The notes beneath the pieces were generated by a model. The model saw only the letters and a list, made by a program, of their open reading frames with translations, searched no databases and had not been told where the DNA came from. Made by a program: the position numbers and the translations under genes. From Bradyrhizobium liaoningense (GTDB taxonomy: Bacteria > Pseudomonadota > Alphaproteobacteria > Rhizobiales > Xanthobacteraceae): a stretch of 64,000 nt of DNA. Positions within the stretch are counted from its first letter, which is position 1, and every line of letters starts with the position of its first letter. The stretch spans positions 62,001-126,000 of the forward strand of contig NZ_JAFCJS010000006.1 of NCBI RefSeq assembly GCF_018130825.1, given 5' to 3'. Shown here in pieces: positions 34,100-42,601 of the stretch.

Positions 34100-35614
34100 T
34101 CATATGCCCGGTGCGATGCGCAGCCGGTGCAATCGATGAAGCTCCCCGGCGGCGTCCTTCATCAGGTTGCGCGCCGCCTCACGCTCCCGGCCGACGATGA
34201 ACCCCGATGCAAAAGCCTGCGCGCGCCGGTTCGCCGGCGGCGCCGCCAACGCCGTCTCCGTCGCCAGCTCGCGATGCGTCATGAAGTCGTTGAGCGATCC
34301 CAGCGCGGATTGAATCGCCTTCAGCTGGCCGGAAAGGCTTGCGAGCTGCTTGCGGTCGCGATTGCCGTAGAGGCTCCCAAAGAAGTCGACGGCGTAGCGG
34401 ATCTTCTTGATCCTGATCCGCAGCTTGTGACGCTGCATCGGGTCGAGATCGTCCAGATGCTTGCCCTGCTTGCGCGCCTTCCTGATCCGGCGGTCCAGCA
34501 CCGCCGCGGCGTAAGCGGCAATCGACTGGTCGTCATCGGCGCGGGGCTGTCCGGTCTCGATCCACTCGATCACGTCGATCAGCAGGCGGCGGTAGCGGGG
34601 CGATTCGACGGCCTCGCGGGCGCGCGCGAAGGCGGCCCTTCGCTCCGCGGAAAACTTCTTGGCGATCGCGCGAGCGCCGCGTTTCGGGACGCCCTGGCCG
34701 GCGATCGGCAGAATGCTTTCTGTGAGGAAGACGTCGATCTCGCGCGCCGCCGCCAGCTCGCCCGTAAGCCATTTGAGCTCGGCCTTGATCCGTTCCGTGC
34801 TGGCGCGCGGCAGGATGTCGGAGAACAGCGAGATCGCGGCCCGCAGGCGCCGCAGGCCGACGCGCATCTGGTGGACACCTTCCGAATCCATCTCCCGCAC
34901 CGGATCGGCATTCGTCGTAATCTGGCGAAGCGTCGAATGCGCGATCACGCCGAAGGCATTGCGCGGCGAGAGCTCGCCCTTCAGCTCGATCGGCCCGGCG
35001 TGCTGCGCGCCTGCGCCGTGTCCCGTCACGAGTTGAAAGCCTCGCTCCGCTTTCGAGCGCAGATCGAGCTCGGCGCCCGTTCTGCGTTCGAGATTGCGCG
35101 CCAGTCTGAACAGATCGGCGACCTGCCCGGATTTCAATTCCAGCTCGAGCTCGGCGACCGGCCGCGAGCGCCGCCCGGCGCCGATGCGGCCGCGGTCGAC
35201 GGCGAGCTCGATCCGGCTCTTTCGCACCCGCCTTGCCTCGGTGGTGCGATGGACCTCGGTCTGAAACACCGGCCGCAGCTTGCGTGAAAGTTTCTTGGAC
35301 GCGAGATCCGCAAGAGGCGTGTTCTTGATCTTCTCGAAGTCGGGCTTCGCGCCTGCGACCTCATGTTCCCATTCGCCGCGTGTCACCGTTCCGGAGCCGC
35401 CGGCCTTCACGGTCTGCACATAGCGATCGCCAGCCTTGCGGACGCGGAGCGTGAGACCATGTCGCCTGAGCTTCTGCTTGCCGGTGTCGTAATAGGTCGA
35501 CACCAGATCCTGCTCGGACCGGTCGCCGCGTCGTCCGTTCGATGTGCCGGCGCGCAACACGGATGACAGCTTTCGCGGCGCAAGGCGGAATTTGAGTTCC
35601 GTTTCGGCATTCAT
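34100..35614 (-). CDS. CYTH and CHAD domain protein
   Basis: The 504-residue protein begins with a CYTH domain whose ExExK signature is ETELK (4-8), a tunnel-fold inorganic triphosphatase. From about residue 230 a CHAD domain follows, with HQMRVGLRRLRAA and HKLRIRIKKIRYA, conserved His plus basic helices. CHAD domains bind polyphosphate. The pair is therefore likely a polyphosphate- or triphosphate-metabolising protein in the cytoplasm. It is monocistronic on the minus strand. Confidence 0.92.
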   Translation of the reverse strand: MNAETELKFRLAPRKLSSVLRAGTSNGRRGDRSEQDLVSTYYDTGKQKLRRHGLTLRVRKAGDRYVQTVKAGGSGTVTRGEWEHEVAGAKPDFEKIKNTPLADLASKKLSRKLRPVFQTEVHRTTEARRVRKSRIELAVDRGRIGAGRRSRPVAELELELKSGQVADLFRLARNLERRTGAELDLRSKAERGFQLVTGHGAGAQHAGPIELKGELSPRNAFGVIAHSTLRQITTNADPVREMDSEGVHQMRVGLRRLRAAISLFSDILPRASTERIKAELKWLTGELAAAREIDVFLTESILPIAGQGVPKRGARAIAKKFSAERRAAFARAREAVESPRYRRLLIDVIEWIETGQPRADDDQSIAAYAAAVLDRRIRKARKQGKHLDDLDPMQRHKLRIRIKKIRYAVDFFGSLYGNRDRKQLASLSGQLKAIQSALGSLNDFMTHRELATETALAAPPANRRAQAFASGFIVGREREAARNLMKDAAGELHRLHRLRIAPGI

Positions 35615-35725
35615 CGGGCATGCTTCCGTTGCCCATTCAAAGTAGCGCCGGTGCGAGAAGTTCCGTGTGCAACGGGCATTTCGAATCCCGATGCGGGCAG
35701 TGCGGAGAGCGGACCGGACACGGCG

Positions 35726-35923
35726 TCAGGATTGTTCGGGCGGCAACAGGCCGCGAACGAGATAATATCCGCTGCATAGGCAAGGCACCGCCAGCGTCAC
35801 CCACGAAAGGGGCCACCAGAACCCCCCTTCACCGATCAGGGCCGCGAGCAGACCGAACAGCGTCACGAGCGCCAGCAGCGCCGGGATCGCCCAGGGCGCT
35901 TGCATTGTCCGGCCTGTCGTCAT
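35726..35923 (-). CDS. Small membrane protein, 65 residues
   Basis: Two hydrophobic helices are visible, PALLALVTLFGLLAALIG and a second spanning WVTLAVPCLCSGYYLV. It starts with ATGA overlapping the stop of the PepSY gene by four bases, so it is translationally coupled and belongs to the siderophore receptor/PepSY operon. No named family is recognised. Confidence 0.7.
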   Translation of the reverse strand: MTTGRTMQAPWAIPALLALVTLFGLLAALIGEGGFWWPLSWVTLAVPCLCSGYYLVRGLLPPEQS

Positions 35924-37050
35924 CGGGCGGGCTCAGCCGGGACTGCTCCCACGGCGTCGACGACAGCACGGCCCGAGCGCCATTTGGCGAGCCAGAGATA
36001 CAGGCCGCTGATCAGGATGATCATGGTGACGATGTCGAGGATCGCCCAGATGATCTTCAGCGGCAACCCGCCGTAGTCGCCGAAATGCAGCGGCTGCGAC
36101 ACGAACAGAGCCGTCGCGTACCATGGCATGTCGCGAACCGCGACGACTTCGCCGCTGGCCGCATCGATGATGGCCGGTTTGAGGATGCGGCTCGTGAGCG
36201 GCGTATCGCCGGTCAGGAACGCCGCGTAATGCGTGGGCGTGGAAAACGGGCTGCCCGGAAAGGCGAGCGTCGTGACCGTCATTCCCGGCACGGCTGCGCG
36301 GACCCTGGCGAGCACCAGGTCGACCGGTGCCCTGCGATCGTCTTGCGCCTGTCCGCTGTTTTGCGCCGCCATCTCGATCAACTGGTTCGACTGCCACATC
36401 AGCTCGATCGGCGCCGCCAGCGTATTGATCACGCCCGTCAGCGTGACGATGCCGAACCAGGCCAGGGTGATGATGCCGAGCAGATTGTGGAGGTCGAGCC
36501 AGCGCAGCCGGTTGCTGTGCCGCTTGCGTATCTCGCCGAACCTGAGGCGCCGCGCAAACGGCCCGTACAGGACCATGCCAGAGACGATCGATACGGCCAG
36601 CAACAGTCCCATGCCTCCGAGGAACAGCGTGCCCTTGATGCCGGCAAACAAATCGGCATGAAGCCGCAGCATGACATAGATGAAGCCCTCATTGGGCTGG
36701 TCGGCGCTGAGTGCCTTGCCGGTCCTGACGTCGAACACCTTGTAGAAGAAGGTGTCCGGGGCAGACGTCATGCTGGCGGCCGTCGGTATCTTCACGATCG
36801 GTTTCTCGCGATCGTAGAACAGATACGGCACGACCTCACCCGGCCGCCCGGCGAGCGCCTGGGCGATCATCGTGTCCACGGACGCGCGGCTGCCGGAATC
36901 GGCGACCTCGTCGATCGCGGGGCTTGGTCCCAGCTCCTCGTGAAAGATGAGGGGCAGTCCCGTGAGACACAGGAGCAGCGCAAAGATCGTGCAGATCAGG
37001 CTGCTCCACTTGTGAATCCAGGACCACCACCGCAGCCGTGTCGCTGTCAT
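35920..37050 (-). CDS. PepSY-associated membrane protein
   Basis: I use ATG 37050 (a GTG at 37059 is possible; neither has a good Shine-Dalgarno). The 376-residue protein has an N-terminal helix (about 17-37) preceded by WIHKWSS. Two or three further helices surround PepSY repeats, for example DVRTGKALSADQPNEG, and the conserved FMYLHADLF-like element is seen as MLRLHADLFAG. Such proteins accompany TonB-dependent siderophore receptors and probably reduce or process Fe-siderophores at the inner membrane. It follows the receptor gene closely. Confidence 0.88.
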   Translation of the reverse strand: MTATRLRWWSWIHKWSSLICTIFALLLCLTGLPLIFHEELGPSPAIDEVADSGSRASVDTMIAQALAGRPGEVVPYLFYDREKPIVKIPTAASMTSAPDTFFYKVFDVRTGKALSADQPNEGFIYVMLRLHADLFAGIKGTLFLGGMGLLLAVSIVSGMVLYGPFARRLRFGEIRKRHSNRLRWLDLHNLLGIITLAWFGIVTLTGVINTLAAPIELMWQSNQLIEMAAQNSGQAQDDRRAPVDLVLARVRAAVPGMTVTTLAFPGSPFSTPTHYAAFLTGDTPLTSRILKPAIIDAASGEVVAVRDMPWYATALFVSQPLHFGDYGGLPLKIIWAILDIVTMIILISGLYLWLAKWRSGRAVVDAVGAVPAEPAR

Positions 37051-37071
37051 GGCCGGCACAGCATCATGCGA

Positions 37072-39360
37072 TCACCACCGGTAGCGCAGGCCCGCGAGCG
37101 CGAGCCGGCCGTTTCCGAACTGGCAGTAGAAGTTGGAGCTGCAACTGGTGTAGTAGCTCTTGTCGAAGAGGTTGGTGACGTTCAGCGTGACCTCCGCGCC
37201 CTTCCAGGCGCGCACGAGATTGGCGAGGTCGTAGCGCACTGCGGCGTCGAACACGACGTATCCCGGCGAAACCAGGCTGTTGATGTCGTCGCCATAGCTC
37301 GGGCCGACCGAACGGACGCCGCCGCCGATGGTCAGGCCGGCGAGGCCGCCGGTGAGAAAGCTGTAATTGGCCCACAGCGACTCGAAATGCGTCGGCACGG
37401 CCTGCGGGCGCTTGCCGATCGCCGTGAGGTCGGTCGATCGGGTGACCTTGGTGTCGAGGAAGGTCGAGGCCGCGATGATCTCGATGTTCTCGGTCAGCTT
37501 GCCGCGCGCCTCCAGCTCGACGCCGCGCGAGTGGATCTCGCCCTGCTGCACGCTGAGGCCCGCAACAGCGGACGGCGTCAGCGTGTTCTGCTGGCGCAGG
37601 TCGAACACGGCTGCGGTGAACAGCATGTCGACAAAGGCCGGCTTGTATTTCACGCCGCCTTCATACTGCTCGCCCGTCGTGGGCACGAAGGGCAGGCCGC
37701 CGGGCCCGACACCGATCGTCGGCTCGAACGACGTCGAATAGCTGACGTAAGGCGCCAGACCGTTGTCGAAGAGATAAAGCAGACCGGCGCGATAGGTCTG
37801 CTTGTCGCTGTCCTGCGACGTCTTGGCCAGCGAGATCCGGTTGTCGTTGTTCTGCTCGGTCCAGTCGTGCCGCGTGCCGAGCGTCAGGCGAAAGCCGCCG
37901 AACTTCATCTGGTCCTGGACGTAGATGCCGGTCTGCGACAGCGACTGGTCGTTGTTGATGAACGGAAACAGCGTTCCCACCGGCTGATAATAAGCGGGGT
38001 TCACGACGTCGAGCGAGGTTGCGGCGCCGAACTGATAGAGCCATGAGCTGCGCGCGTTCTGCTGGTCCCAGCCGGCGAGCACGGTGTGCTCGACCTCTGA
38101 TGTCCTGAAGTCGAAGCGCAGGCGGTTGTCTGCGGCGATGCCGTCGGCGCTCTCGGTGGACCGGATCGCCGCGCGGGGAATCGTGCCGGCCGCGGTGATC
38201 GGGCCGAACATCTGAAGCGACTGGAAGTCGGTATCGACCTTGGCGTAGCGCAGCGCCGAGTGGAAGCTGACGACGTCGTTCAGGCGGCGGTCGAACACAT
38301 AGCCGACACCCGATTGCTCGCGGTCGAAACGATCGAACCCGGGATCGCCGATGTTCAGATTGCGATTGAGATACGGCCGGTATGCTGCCGGCGCCAGCGA
38401 TTGCGGATAGAGCGAGTTGAAATATCCGCCCTTGGGATCATGCTGATAGAAGCCGGATACCGTCAGCTGCGTATCGGCGTCCGGGCGCCACGTGATCGCC
38501 GGCGCCACGCCAAAGCGCTGCTCGTCCACGTCGTCATAGCGCGTGCCCGACATCCGGCCGATCGCGCTGATGCTGTAGAGCCATTGATGCGCAGCATCCA
38601 GCGAACCCTGGCTGGTGATGCCGCCCTGGATGCGGCCGTAGCTGCCGCCTTCGATGCGCACCTCGTTGTAGGGGACGTCGCTCGGCTGGCGGCTGACCAG
38701 ATTGACGAGACCACCGGGGCTGATCTGCCCGTACAGGACGGCCGAGGGGCCCTTGATGACCTCGATGCGATCGAGCAGGAACGCGTCGATCGACGTCACC
38801 GCGAAAGCCTGGCCGCGCGGCAGCTTCAATCCATCCAGGAAGCTGACGAAATTGGTCGAGATGCCGAAGCCGCCGATGCCGCGCAGGAACACGCTGTCAT
38901 AGCGCGTGGTCGCATCCACTTCGGAGAGGACGCCTGCCGAATATCTGAGGGCATTGCCGACGGTCTGCGGATTCTGCTCGTCGATCTGCCGGCGCGTTAC
39001 CGTGGTGACCGATTGCGGAGTCTCCAGTACGGGCGTGGACGTCTTCGTCGCCGTCGACTGGTTGGTGGAAAGCACCCGGTCGCGCGTGTCCTGCCGGCCT
39101 GATGTGGATGCCGCTGCTGGAGCAGCCGGCGCCGGTGCCGTCGGATTGCTCCTCGCCCGGGCGCTGCGCCGCGTCGTCACCTGTTGACGCTGTGATGCGA
39201 CGTTGCGCGCCGCCCGTTGCGCTTGCGGTGCGTCCACCGTGACCGGCGGCAGCGCGGTGTTTTGCGCAAAGGCCGGCACGTCGAACGCCAGAAAAGCAGT
39301 AGAACCAAGCAAAAGTGCCGCACCTCGCAGAGTCCGCTGCGATCCCCCGGTCATTCCCAT
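37072..39360 (-). CDS. TonB-dependent siderophore receptor
   Basis: From ATG 39360 (an ATG two codons on is equally possible) the product has 762 residues with a signal peptide ending in AFAQN. After a Pro/Ala linker comes the plug domain (ETPQSVTTVTRRQIDEQ through SPGGLVNLVSRQP), then a 22-strand barrel ending in the aromatic ALAGLRYRW. QSVTTVTR is typical of FhuA/FpvA-type ferric siderophore receptors. No STN signalling domain is present, so there is no sigma/anti-sigma link. It precedes the PepSY gene and is divergent from a TetR-type gene. The ligand is unknown. Confidence 0.92.
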   Translation of the reverse strand: MGMTGGSQRTLRGAALLLGSTAFLAFDVPAFAQNTALPPVTVDAPQAQRAARNVASQRQQVTTRRSARARSNPTAPAPAAPAAASTSGRQDTRDRVLSTNQSTATKTSTPVLETPQSVTTVTRRQIDEQNPQTVGNALRYSAGVLSEVDATTRYDSVFLRGIGGFGISTNFVSFLDGLKLPRGQAFAVTSIDAFLLDRIEVIKGPSAVLYGQISPGGLVNLVSRQPSDVPYNEVRIEGGSYGRIQGGITSQGSLDAAHQWLYSISAIGRMSGTRYDDVDEQRFGVAPAITWRPDADTQLTVSGFYQHDPKGGYFNSLYPQSLAPAAYRPYLNRNLNIGDPGFDRFDREQSGVGYVFDRRLNDVVSFHSALRYAKVDTDFQSLQMFGPITAAGTIPRAAIRSTESADGIAADNRLRFDFRTSEVEHTVLAGWDQQNARSSWLYQFGAATSLDVVNPAYYQPVGTLFPFINNDQSLSQTGIYVQDQMKFGGFRLTLGTRHDWTEQNNDNRISLAKTSQDSDKQTYRAGLLYLFDNGLAPYVSYSTSFEPTIGVGPGGLPFVPTTGEQYEGGVKYKPAFVDMLFTAAVFDLRQQNTLTPSAVAGLSVQQGEIHSRGVELEARGKLTENIEIIAASTFLDTKVTRSTDLTAIGKRPQAVPTHFESLWANYSFLTGGLAGLTIGGGVRSVGPSYGDDINSLVSPGYVVFDAAVRYDLANLVRAWKGAEVTLNVTNLFDKSYYTSCSSNFYCQFGNGRLALAGLRYRW

Positions 39361-39498
39361 TTCAAAACCCCAACCAAAATCTGCGGACCGGCTTAAAACA
39401 AAACGGGACGGAACTGTCCAGTTATGCGGTTGGCATTTTCGAGTATTTAGAACTATTAAAAGTCCAGCGGATGATTCCGGGACCGCGCAGGGGAAGGC

Positions 39499-40212
39499 AT
39501 GAAGACGGCAGTGAAGACCGGCAAGCGCAGCAGGACATCCGCCAAGGCACCCGTCAGCAAGCGTGTCGGCGCAAGGCGGGAAGGCCGTGGCGGCCGGCCG
39601 ACCAAGGCGGAAGCGCAGGCGATCGAAGACCGGATCCTTTCGGTTGCGGCAGAATTGTTCGCCAGGGACGGCTATGCTGCGACATCCATGGAGCGCGTCG
39701 TCTCGGAATGCGGCGCCGGCAAGGATACCATCTACCGGCGCTACCCATCGAAGCGCGCGATCTTCGATGCCGTTCTCGGGCGAAGCCGCCGCCGCATCAT
39801 GGCGCTCCTTGCCGATCTTCAAGTCAGGCAGTCGGGTCAGAACAGCCTTGCGCAGCTCAAGGAGCTGGCGAGTTGTCTCCTCGACATCAATCTCGATCCG
39901 GAGCTGGTGGCCTTCAAGAGGATCGCCGCGAGCGAGATGATGGTGGCTGCCGGAAACGACGCCGAGCCGGAGCCGGACGCCATCATGTCGCTACTGCGGA
40001 CCTCCGTGACCAAAGCCCAGTCCGATCAGCGCCTCGTCTCGGGCGATACGAACTTCCTGACCGACTTTCTCATCAACAGCATCATCGTCGGCCCGACCAC
40101 GCTGGCGATGTTCGGATTCAAGCCGCTCGCCTCGGCCAAGGAGCGGAAGCTGTATTTCGACAAGGCATGGAAGCTGTTTCTTGGCGGCGCTGTCGGACGG
40201 CAGGACAGGTGA
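39499..40212 (+). CDS. TetR-family transcriptional regulator
   Basis: The 237-residue protein has a basic N-terminal extension of about 30 residues, then the TetR HTH (IEDRILSVAAELFARDGYAA and MERVVSECGAGKDTIYRRYP). The C-terminal ligand domain is divergent. The gene is divergent from the siderophore receptor gene with 138 bases between starts, so it may repress that operon. Iron-linked control by TetR proteins is unusual, so a different target is also possible. Confidence 0.88.
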   Translation: MKTAVKTGKRSRTSAKAPVSKRVGARREGRGGRPTKAEAQAIEDRILSVAAELFARDGYAATSMERVVSECGAGKDTIYRRYPSKRAIFDAVLGRSRRRIMALLADLQVRQSGQNSLAQLKELASCLLDINLDPELVAFKRIAASEMMVAAGNDAEPEPDAIMSLLRTSVTKAQSDQRLVSGDTNFLTDFLINSIIVGPTTLAMFGFKPLASAKERKLYFDKAWKLFLGGAVGRQDR

Positions 40213-40299
40213 GGGCTGCCGGTCGCCTTGACGGTCTTTTGGCTGGCCGATATGCCGGCGACGCGCCGCTGTGACCGCTGGATGACGCGGCGGCGCAGA

Positions 40300-40566
40300 T
40301 CAGGTCAGCTCCTTCAGCAGTTTGTGCGCTTCGTCCAGCAGAGAGCAGATCTGCCTTCGCTCGCTGATCGCTTCCCCAGCGAACCGTCCATGCTTGCGCG
40401 CGTTCCGGTTTCCTGGCGGCGCGCCGCATCCCGGTGCGCCGCCGTGCATGCGGCAACGCGCCTTGCCGTGCGCGGCCGGCGAACGGCAGGCCGTGCCGCT
40501 GCGGGTCATGGCGCCACAGCGCGGACTGGCCCGCATCGAGAGGGTGTTGCGGGTGTGGCCGGTCAT
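40300..40566 (-). CDS. HGGxSTG-type small basic protein
   Basis: The 88-residue protein contains CGAMTRSGTACRSPAAHG, CRMHGGAPGCGAP and GNRNARKHG, the pattern of HGGxSTG proteins, though the key motif here reads HGGAPGC. The cysteines and histidine may bind a metal. Such proteins are often near phage terminase-like genes. It overlaps the upstream gene by four bases (ATGA), so the two form a coupled pair. Confidence 0.7.
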   Translation of the reverse strand: MTGHTRNTLSMRASPRCGAMTRSGTACRSPAAHGKARCRMHGGAPGCGAPPGNRNARKHGRFAGEAISERRQICSLLDEAHKLLKELT

Positions 40567-41162
40567 ACGACACTACCTTGTCTTGCTTCGCTCTGGCTCT
40601 CCGCAACGATCACATTCGCATGCTGCGTGAGGTTCCCCACGATCGCCTTGCCGCCGTCCTGCACCGACAGGTTCTGCACGGTGATCGCGCGCTCGCCGCT
40701 GTTGCGATGGCGGCTCAGGGCCTCGGTCTGTGCCGCGAAGGTGCGGGCCAACCGGGTCAGGGCGCGCGTGGCGCTTTCCTGTTGCGCAAGGTCGTCGGTG
40801 AAGGCAAGGCGGCAGGCGGAGCGCATCGCCATGGCGTGAACCGCCACCATCTGCGCCGCGAGCATGGCCTCGATGGAATCCCTGGGCGCGATGCTCTTCA
40901 TCATCGAGACCATGAAGGCGAGATTGGCCTCGTCCGGCTTCTGCCCGATCACGCTCGCCTTCATGAGCTGCTTCAGGATGCCTTGCAGCGCGTCGCGATC
41001 GACCGCGCCGAGGGCCTCGGCGAGCAGGCGCTCGCCGGCTTGCTGATCGGGATGGTCGATCGCGATGCGCCGCCGATGCAGCCTGATCCGCGGGCTTGCC
41101 GGTCTGCCGTAACCGTTCGCCGCGATGGATGTCGTGCTGGTGTGTTCCAGAGCTGTCGTCAT
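40563..41162 (-). CDS. Hypothetical protein, 199 residues, partner of the HGGxSTG gene
   Basis: ATG 41162 gives a helical protein (MTTALEHTSTTS...) with conserved-looking segments MVSMMKSIAPRD and AMLAAQMVAVHAMAM, ending in a beta-rich NLSVQDGGKAIVGNLTQHANVIV. It resembles the partner protein found beside HGGxSTG genes in Bradyrhizobium and may derive from a phage or mobile module. No function is known. Its stop overlaps the next gene start. Confidence 0.65.
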   Translation of the reverse strand: MTTALEHTSTTSIAANGYGRPASPRIRLHRRRIAIDHPDQQAGERLLAEALGAVDRDALQGILKQLMKASVIGQKPDEANLAFMVSMMKSIAPRDSIEAMLAAQMVAVHAMAMRSACRLAFTDDLAQQESATRALTRLARTFAAQTEALSRHRNSGERAITVQNLSVQDGGKAIVGNLTQHANVIVAESQSEARQGSVV

Positions 41163-41611
41163 GTCGATGTGTCCCTTGCCGGTGCACGCGCGGGCTCGCG
41201 TGAAGCGAAGCCGATCGCGCTTTGCGCGGCGGTTGCGATTTTCAGACGTCGATGCGGGATTTACGCGGAGCCGCCGCGAGGCGCCCATGGCCGGGCGGGC
41301 CGGATGCTCACGGTGATCGCGATGATGCCATTCTGCCACTGTTTTGCCCGACGGGTCAAACTAATTTAGCAAAATCAGAAATCGTGGGTCCGCCTCGCAA
41401 GCCCTTGATCCGGCAGAGGCCGGCTACTGTGCATGGGGTTGTTTTCGCACTTTTTTGTTGAGACCACTTCTTACGTGCCGCGCGGCGGAATTGTTCGGCA
41501 CCACGCCGGTGAAACGCGATTGCGAAATCCGGTGCGGCCGCTCATCATGGTCTTCGCCTGTGCCGCACCAACAAACATGCACAAGCGGCGCGCGAGGCTG
41601 GGAGAGAACGA
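41163..41611. other. Gene-free divergent region
   Basis: 449 bases between the HGGxSTG partner gene (minus) and the Bug-type gene (plus). The AT-rich middle (TTTTGCCCGACGGGTCAAAC near 41341, then TTTAGCAAAATCAG) looks like a dispersed bradyrhizobial intergenic sequence. GGGAGAG at 41601 is the ribosome site of the Bug gene. Nothing else is recognised. Confidence 0.4.
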
Positions 41612-42595
41612 ATGCAACGAACGGCTCGCCTGCTGGCGCTCATCGCCGGACTATGCGCCGCTGCGCTGACGACCGAGGCGCTCGCGCAGAAATATCCGTC
41701 GCGGCCGGTGAAGATCATGGTCGGCTTCAGCGCGGGCGGCCCCGTCGATGTCGTCGCGCGCATCGTCGGCGATCGGCTCGGCAACAAGCTCGGACAGCCC
41801 TTCGTGGTCGAGAACCGCGCCGGCGCCAACGGCATGATCGCCGCCGAAGGTGTCGCACGTGCCGATGCGGACGGCTACACCATGCTCGCCTGCAACTCCT
41901 CCACCATCACGCTGAACAAGACGCTGTTCAAAGACATCCGCTACGATCCGGAGAAAGACTTCGCCCCGCTGACCACCGTCGTGTCGGCGCCGCTGGTGCT
42001 GGTGGTCAATCCGGAGAATCCCAAGACCGCCGACATCAAGACCGTCGCCGATCTCGTCGCGGCGGCGAAGGCGGCACCCGGCGCGCTCGCCTATGGCTCG
42101 GGCGGCAACGGCAACCTCGCCCATCTCGCCATGGAGCTGCTCGCCCAGAAGGCCGGCATCAAGCTGATCCACGTGCCCTATCGCGGCGGCGCGGCGTCCG
42201 AGGTCGGCATCCTCGCGCAGGAGGTTTTGGCGGTGTTCGATCCGCTCTCCGCGGTGCCGCTGGTGAAGGCCGGCAAGCTGCGCGCGCTCGCGGTGTCCTC
42301 GGCCGAGCGGCTGCCGGCGCTGCCCGACGTGCCGACCGTCGCGGAAGCCGGCTATCCCGGCTTCGACATCTCGTTCTGGGTCGGCTTCTTCATGCCGAAG
42401 ACAACACCCGCGCCGATCCTTCAGACGCTGCACCAGGAGATCGTCACTGCGGCCAAGGATCCGGCGGTCGCGGACAAGCTCGGCTCGCAGGGCGTCGTCA
42501 GCGTGCTGAGCCCGGCCGACTACGCCGCCAAGATCGCGAAGGAGACGAAGGAGCTGGCCGAGGTCGTGGCGGCCGCGAACATCAAGGCGGAGTAG
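41612..42595 (+). CDS. Bug-family (TctC) tripartite tricarboxylate substrate-binding protein
   Basis: The 327-residue protein has a signal peptide (1-25, ending EALA) and the Bug N-terminus KYPSRPVKIMVGFSAGGPVDVVAR. VENRAGANGMIAAEGVARADADG is standard for the family, as is PYRGGAASE. These periplasmic proteins bind carboxylates by their C4 group and normally feed TctAB, which is absent here. The gene ends six bases before the convergent ABC fusion gene. It may be an orphan receptor or a sensor partner. Confidence 0.93.
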   Translation: MQRTARLLALIAGLCAAALTTEALAQKYPSRPVKIMVGFSAGGPVDVVARIVGDRLGNKLGQPFVVENRAGANGMIAAEGVARADADGYTMLACNSSTITLNKTLFKDIRYDPEKDFAPLTTVVSAPLVLVVNPENPKTADIKTVADLVAAAKAAPGALAYGSGGNGNLAHLAMELLAQKAGIKLIHVPYRGGAASEVGILAQEVLAVFDPLSAVPLVKAGKLRALAVSSAERLPALPDVPTVAEAGYPGFDISFWVGFFMPKTTPAPILQTLHQEIVTAAKDPAVADKLGSQGVVSVLSPADYAAKIAKETKELAEVVAAANIKAE

Positions 42596-42601
42596 GGCAA
42601 G

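Noticed and set aside
39446..39462. TTTAGAACTATTAAAAG between siderophore receptor and TetR genes as an iron-control (Irr/ICE) box
   Set aside because: Only the left half resembles the motif; the right half does not, so it is not reported as a feature.
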